Shown in pieces: positions 18,661-21,458 of a DNA stretch of 21,458 nt (the first letter of the stretch is position 1; every line of letters starts with the position of its first letter). This DNA is from Chara braunii (Eukaryota; Streptophyta; Charophyceae; Charales; Characeae). Location: the NCBI GenBank assembly GCA_003427395.1, contig BFEA01000154.1:411142-432599 (forward strand). The letters run 5' to 3'. The notes below the pieces were generated by a model. It saw only the letters and a program-made list of their open reading frames with translations. It was not told the origin of the DNA and made no database searches. A program made the position numbers and the translations under genes.

Positions 18661-19180
18661 GAATCACCATCCAGGATGGGTTCTTTTTGGTACTTCTTTT
18701 GATTTTTTTGCAGACAAGAATGTTTTGACATCCTGGTTGGTTTTGTCCCGTCGTTTGGCCTGTGGGCAGGGGCGGTGCTTGGATGTGGGACTTGTCATCT
18801 GGGATCTGTTTTGTTGCCCCCTGTTGTGTTTTTTGGCTGTTCCCTTCCTCTCTTCTTTTCCTCTTTGCCTTTTGGCTGTGTGCAAGTGGGTCGATATGAC
18901 ACACGGGGGTGGGGGCAGCCTCCGCTCAACCTACATTCGCGTGGGCGGCCTTGTAGGCAAGAGGTTCTGAACAGGGGGAGTTATAAGGAAGAAGATAAAA
19001 AACTGAATTAATTTTTTCTTGTTTTTCTTTTTTTTTCACGTTTGCGCTCTGATTTTCATGTGACAACATATATATAAATGAATGGTTTTACTGTGCCCTT
19101 CGTGCTTGTCTAATTGTTTTATTTTTTTATTTTTGCCGTGTGTTTCGCAAAGTGCTCTCTTTTAGTTCATAGTTATGTGA

Positions 19181-19473
19181 CAATATATATGGTCAAATAG
19201 AACTTCCCTGGAAACTGTCGGCAGAGTGGGAGAAGAGGACAACAAGCAAGGTGATGTGACAAACTGTTTCGTCGGAGTTGCACCGAGTCCTCATATTCAT
19301 TGATGCTTAACTACAACCAGGGTCAAGGTGGATTATCACTTACAGTGTAATCAGTTGAGGGTTCAGCCTCCTGTTGAGTTGGTGAAACTCCGACGAAACA
19401 GTTTGTCACAGACCCTCGTTTGTTGTTCTCTTCTCCCTCTACTGGGCAGTTCTGTTTGATGATATATATATGC
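19181..19473. mobile_element. Foldback (MITE-like) element with ~90-100 bp terminal inverted repeats
   Basis: The innermost arms are nearly perfect: 19255-19284 and 19381-19410 are inverted copies over 30 bp with one mismatch, starting TGTGACAAACTGTTTCG and ending with the complement TTTGTCACA. Similarity continues outward with gaps (GAGAAGAGGACAAC against the complement of GTTGTTCTCTTCTC, then CAAATAGAAC against the complement of GTTCTGTTTG) as far as about 19181 and 19473. The central 96 bp is not repeated and there is no coding capacity. No clean target-site duplication was found at either possible boundary. The inner 156-bp TGTGACA unit could be a MITE nested in an older palindrome. Confidence 0.65.
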
Positions 19474-19490
19474 AGGGTTACGAGCATTCA

Positions 19491-19504
19491 GGTTCGGCCG
19501 AACC
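19491..19504. repeat. 14-bp perfect palindrome GGTTCGGCCGAACC
   Basis: It is flanked by several TTCAGG and CCTGAA words between 19485 and 19555. Possible function unknown; chance or a relic of a repeat family. Confidence 0.5.
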
Positions 19505-19709
19505 CCCGAACTCGAACGCCTGAACATTCAGGACCCCCCATCCACGAGTTCAGCCTGAAGGTGAACATTTTTTAGTTTTTTATCTTGAATGTATTGCGGA
19601 GGGGGCCTTCATCACACTGTATATTTTATAATAATAACAAAAAAAGCTGGGCAGTGAGGCAGTTTGCCTGCTGAACGGCAGGAACCCCTCCCAGCATGTG
19701 TGTGTGCTT

Positions 19710-19773
19710 GGGGGTTGGGGGGGGGGGGGTGTTGGGCAACCCCCGTGCTCCAATCAATCAATCAATCAATCAA
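19710..19773. repeat. G-rich tract and (CAAT)n microsatellite
   Basis: G5, then TT, then G13 lie at 19710-19729, followed shortly by GGG, which allows a plus-strand G-quadruplex. Five CAAT units follow at 19751-19770. Confidence 0.8.
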
Positions 19774-20052
19774 CAAAAAAATTCCATTAAAAAATGGAAG
19801 CAAGAATGTGGGCGCGTGTGCATGTGTGTGGGTGCATTTTGGATTTTTGCCGCAACAGCCCCTATTCTACCCATATGAACAAATCCAAAATCAAAGCATA
19901 TTTAATCCTATAACAGAACGAAAGTCCTCGAGTTCAGACAACCCAACAATGAAACAGTCTCACCTCAACAGCAAGCAACATGAAGTACAATAGCTGCATG
20001 TAAACCCCTTTCTTGAATGTCTTCACATTTGCTTTCCTCGGGTTACCGTTCT

Positions 20053-20186
20053 CATTTGTTCTTGCAGCTCCCCATTTACTATGCGTCTCATGCACAAGGC
20101 TCGCCACATTGACCCCTTTCATTTGTTCTTGCAGCTCCCCCTTTACCGTGCCTGTCATGCAGAAGGCTCGCCATCTTGATTGTGGT
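20053..20186. repeat. 67-bp tandem duplication
   Basis: CATTTGTTCTTGCAGCTCCC starts both 20053 and 20120. The rest of the two units is similar (CATGCACAAGGCTCGCCA against CATGCAGAAGGCTCGCCA). Each unit contains the plus-strand string TTTGTTCTTGCAG, which resembles a plant 3-prime splice site. On the minus strand the units fall at the end of the second RING open frame, which therefore gains a repeated peptide tail of doubtful reality. Confidence 0.75.
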
Positions 20187-20819
20187 TGAGCGCGAGCTGC
20201 CCACATCCCCGTGTGCCATAATGGCCCAGTTGCACACTATGAAAGGAGGCAAAGCAAAGGCGGAGGTATATTCCTGCTCATTTCTTCTCAGATCATGAAC
20301 GTATATATTTTGTCTGTTCTGATAATGATGCTCATTTGTATGTATTACTAGTAATAGACAAGAGGAGGGAGGAAGGAAATGGGAGGTGGAGTTCTGACAG
20401 GGTTCTAAATATTGACCGCTGGCGCAGAACGCTCTAGAACGGTGTAGGAGGCCAGTCAGTGTATGGGTTGCATAAGATTTGAGGAGCAGTTGTTCCCTAT
20501 GGTAAGTGGCCACCTCTACAGGTGGGGCAGGACCGGTTTGGGTGTGGCCTGTGGAAGCACCAATCCAATGCAAACAGTTACAGTTACTGCATTGAATGGC
20601 ACGGTGTAGACAGATGTCACAGTTTACATGGCTCCTACATCCTAAGAGCACAGAGGCACGTCGACCACAATTGTAGAGGCATTGCCGTTCCAGCCCGTTT
20701 ACAAATTGGACATGACATGTCAGGGTGCTGTACATGAGTGCAGTATAGACTGTCGCCCAGGCTATCGCTTCATAATCCTCGTGGCATAGGGCATGTGAAC
20801 CACTCCGGTGGGTCATCAC
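20088..20819 (-). CDS. RING-type zinc finger segment 2 (different frame)
   Basis: At 20580-20681 the frame has CLYNC, then GCRSHVNCDIC (C-x2-H-x2-C-x2-C), then CSNC. This is the same unusual C-x3-C start and spacing as segment 1, with shared residues (C-L-x-N-C, HV-x-C), so the two are related copies. It lies in another reading frame, so an intron or frameshift must separate them. It opens at GTG; the first ATG is the next codon. Beyond about 20480 the peptide is not convincing and runs into the 67-bp duplication, so the real end is probably earlier. Function as a ubiquitin ligase is inference. Confidence 0.33.
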   Translation of the reverse strand: MMTHRSGSHALCHEDYEAIAWATVYTALMYSTLTCHVQFVNGLERQCLYNCGRRASVLLGCRSHVNCDICLHRAIQCSNCNCLHWIGASTGHTQTGPAPPVEVATYHREQLLLKSYATHTLTGLLHRSRAFCASGQYLEPCQNSTSHFLPPSSCLLLVIHTNEHHYQNRQNIYVHDLRRNEQEYTSAFALPPFIVCNWAIMAHGDVGSSRSTTIKMASLLHDRHGKGGAARTNERGQCGEPCA

Positions 20820-20848
20820 AAAGTGGCATGGAGCAAGTTTCTTGGGTT
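20701..20848 (-). other. Possible fragments of a third cysteine cluster in the remaining frame
   Basis: Between the two RING segments the third minus frame reads ETCSMPLCDDPPEWFTCP (20791-20835) and, after a TGA at 20770-20772, HPDMSCPICKRAG (about 20701-20721). CPIC is a common RING word and the upstream part has paired cysteines. Together they could be a broken RING, but they overlap the start of segment 2 in another frame, so at most one reading is real at each position. Confidence 0.2.
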
Positions 20849-21283
20849 TCTGCAGTATTTATTCCCTCTCTGTGGGTAGGCGACAAATCGGGGAGATTGA
20901 TCCAAAGCAAGGGCATTCAGCTGCTGCAGGATTTGGTTTGCAACAGCTCGCCCTGGTGGACACAACCTATCAGTACAGGGCTCGGTAGGTGGGTCATATG
21001 GTAATCTATTTTCCTCCTCAGGCTGCTGTGCCCGTCGTTCGTCAGGCAAGGAAGAATGAATTCCGACTGCGGTGGAAGTAGGTGTATGACCAACACTGCA
21101 TGTGGGACATGCTAGGAGAGGATATGGCGGATGATGGCACCGGGGATAGTCCACCCAGTAGAGACACAAGCATTCTATGACAGCTTCCTGGAAACATTGA
21201 CGGCACATGACATGTTGCTGACATGTCATCAGCAAAGAAGGCTGACGTGCGCAATTATTCAAGCACCGCAGATCAAGGTGCAA
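20816..21283 (-). CDS. RING-type zinc finger segment 1 (partial gene or exon)
   Basis: RING domains bind two zinc ions and usually mark E3 ubiquitin ligases. At 21098-21265 the frame has C-x3-C (CLNNC), then C-x2-H-x2-C-x2-C (TCQQHVMCRQC), and finally C-x2-C (ACPTC), a C3HC4-like order with C-x3-C where C-x2-C is usual. After it come a PDERRAQQPEEEN segment and an alpha-helical stretch AVANQILQQLNALAL. The frame opens at a TTG with a stop a few codons upstream, so a true start is not visible and an exon is more likely than a complete gene. It ends at TGA 20816-20818. A frameshifted pseudogene is equally possible. Confidence 0.4.
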   Translation of the reverse strand: MHLDLRCLNNCARQPSLLMTCQQHVMCRQCFQEAVIECLCLYWVDYPRCHHPPYPLLACPTCSVGHTPTSTAVGIHSSLPDERRAQQPEEENRLPYDPPTEPCTDRLCPPGRAVANQILQQLNALALDQSPRFVAYPQRGNKYCRNPRNLLHATL

Positions 21284-21458
21284 TGAACCCAGATTGTGAA
21301 GACAATGTCAACAGTGTAAGTTCAAAATGTCAAACAGCTGATGATAGTCAATAATCAAAATCATAGCCAGATACCCAATAGATGAGAAGACATACACAGA
21401 CGAAGGAGGTGAGAGGGAGAAGAGATTGAGACAAGAGGGAGATAGACAGTGCCCACTT

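Noticed and set aside
18494-18970. 158-codon open frame on the plus strand
   Set aside because: Leu/Phe/Cys-rich composition from a T-rich strand, overlaps an arm of the foldback family, and no membrane-protein family can be named.

Overview
The window looks like repeat-dominated intergenic DNA from a eukaryote, most likely a streptophyte alga or other plant-lineage genome. The evidence is a decayed Ty3/gypsy retroelement, foldback elements, microsatellites, two unresolved bases (9280 and 12854) and no bacterial-style gene packing. From memory only, the gag and reverse transcriptase wording resembles the very abundant Ty3/gypsy families of Chara braunii. This is an impression, not a search result. 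I see no intact protein-coding gene, tRNA, rRNA or CRISPR array.

Layout. 1-5000 is low-information DNA with one doubtful 174-codon open frame (2193-2717) and short purine or pyrimidine tracts. 5021-5600 holds about four diverged tandem units of roughly 170-180 bp, two of which carry the same hairpin. 5600-7240 shows nothing I can support. 7249-9025 is the most unusual part. A TATA-like box is followed by twelve hairpins (7492-8406) that share a TAAGTT or TAAGAT hexaloop on stems that change sequence but keep pairing. An A/T-rich three-copy repeat follows (8705-9005), and then a TTGACA end next to a possible tRNA primer-binding site (9006-9025). That order would fit an LTR or leader of an unrecognised retroelement, but the second LTR and any protein are not visible here.

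10757-16479 on the minus strand is one old Ty3/gypsy element in the order gag (coiled coil, capsid-like domain, CCHC knuckle), a non-coding spacer, protease, reverse transcriptase, RNase H, and integrase (H2C2 zinc domain and DD35E core). It is cut off abruptly inside the integrase. It carries at least eight in-frame stops, at least three frame changes, an altered reverse-transcriptase active site (YLNG for YLDD) and a mosaic duplication that looks like a template-switch scar. Just upstream of its gag ATG is an array of about thirteen 14-bp units rich in TGACGTGG, a bZIP-type site.

16690-20190 is non-coding: homopolymers, (CT)n next to C20, CCGGACA repeats, a foldback or MITE-like element (19181-19473), a G-rich tract and a 67-bp tandem duplication. 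At the right edge (20580-21283, minus strand) are two RING-type zinc-binding clusters, and fragments of a possible third, in different reading frames. This is either a multi-exon gene entering from the right or a frameshifted pseudogene.
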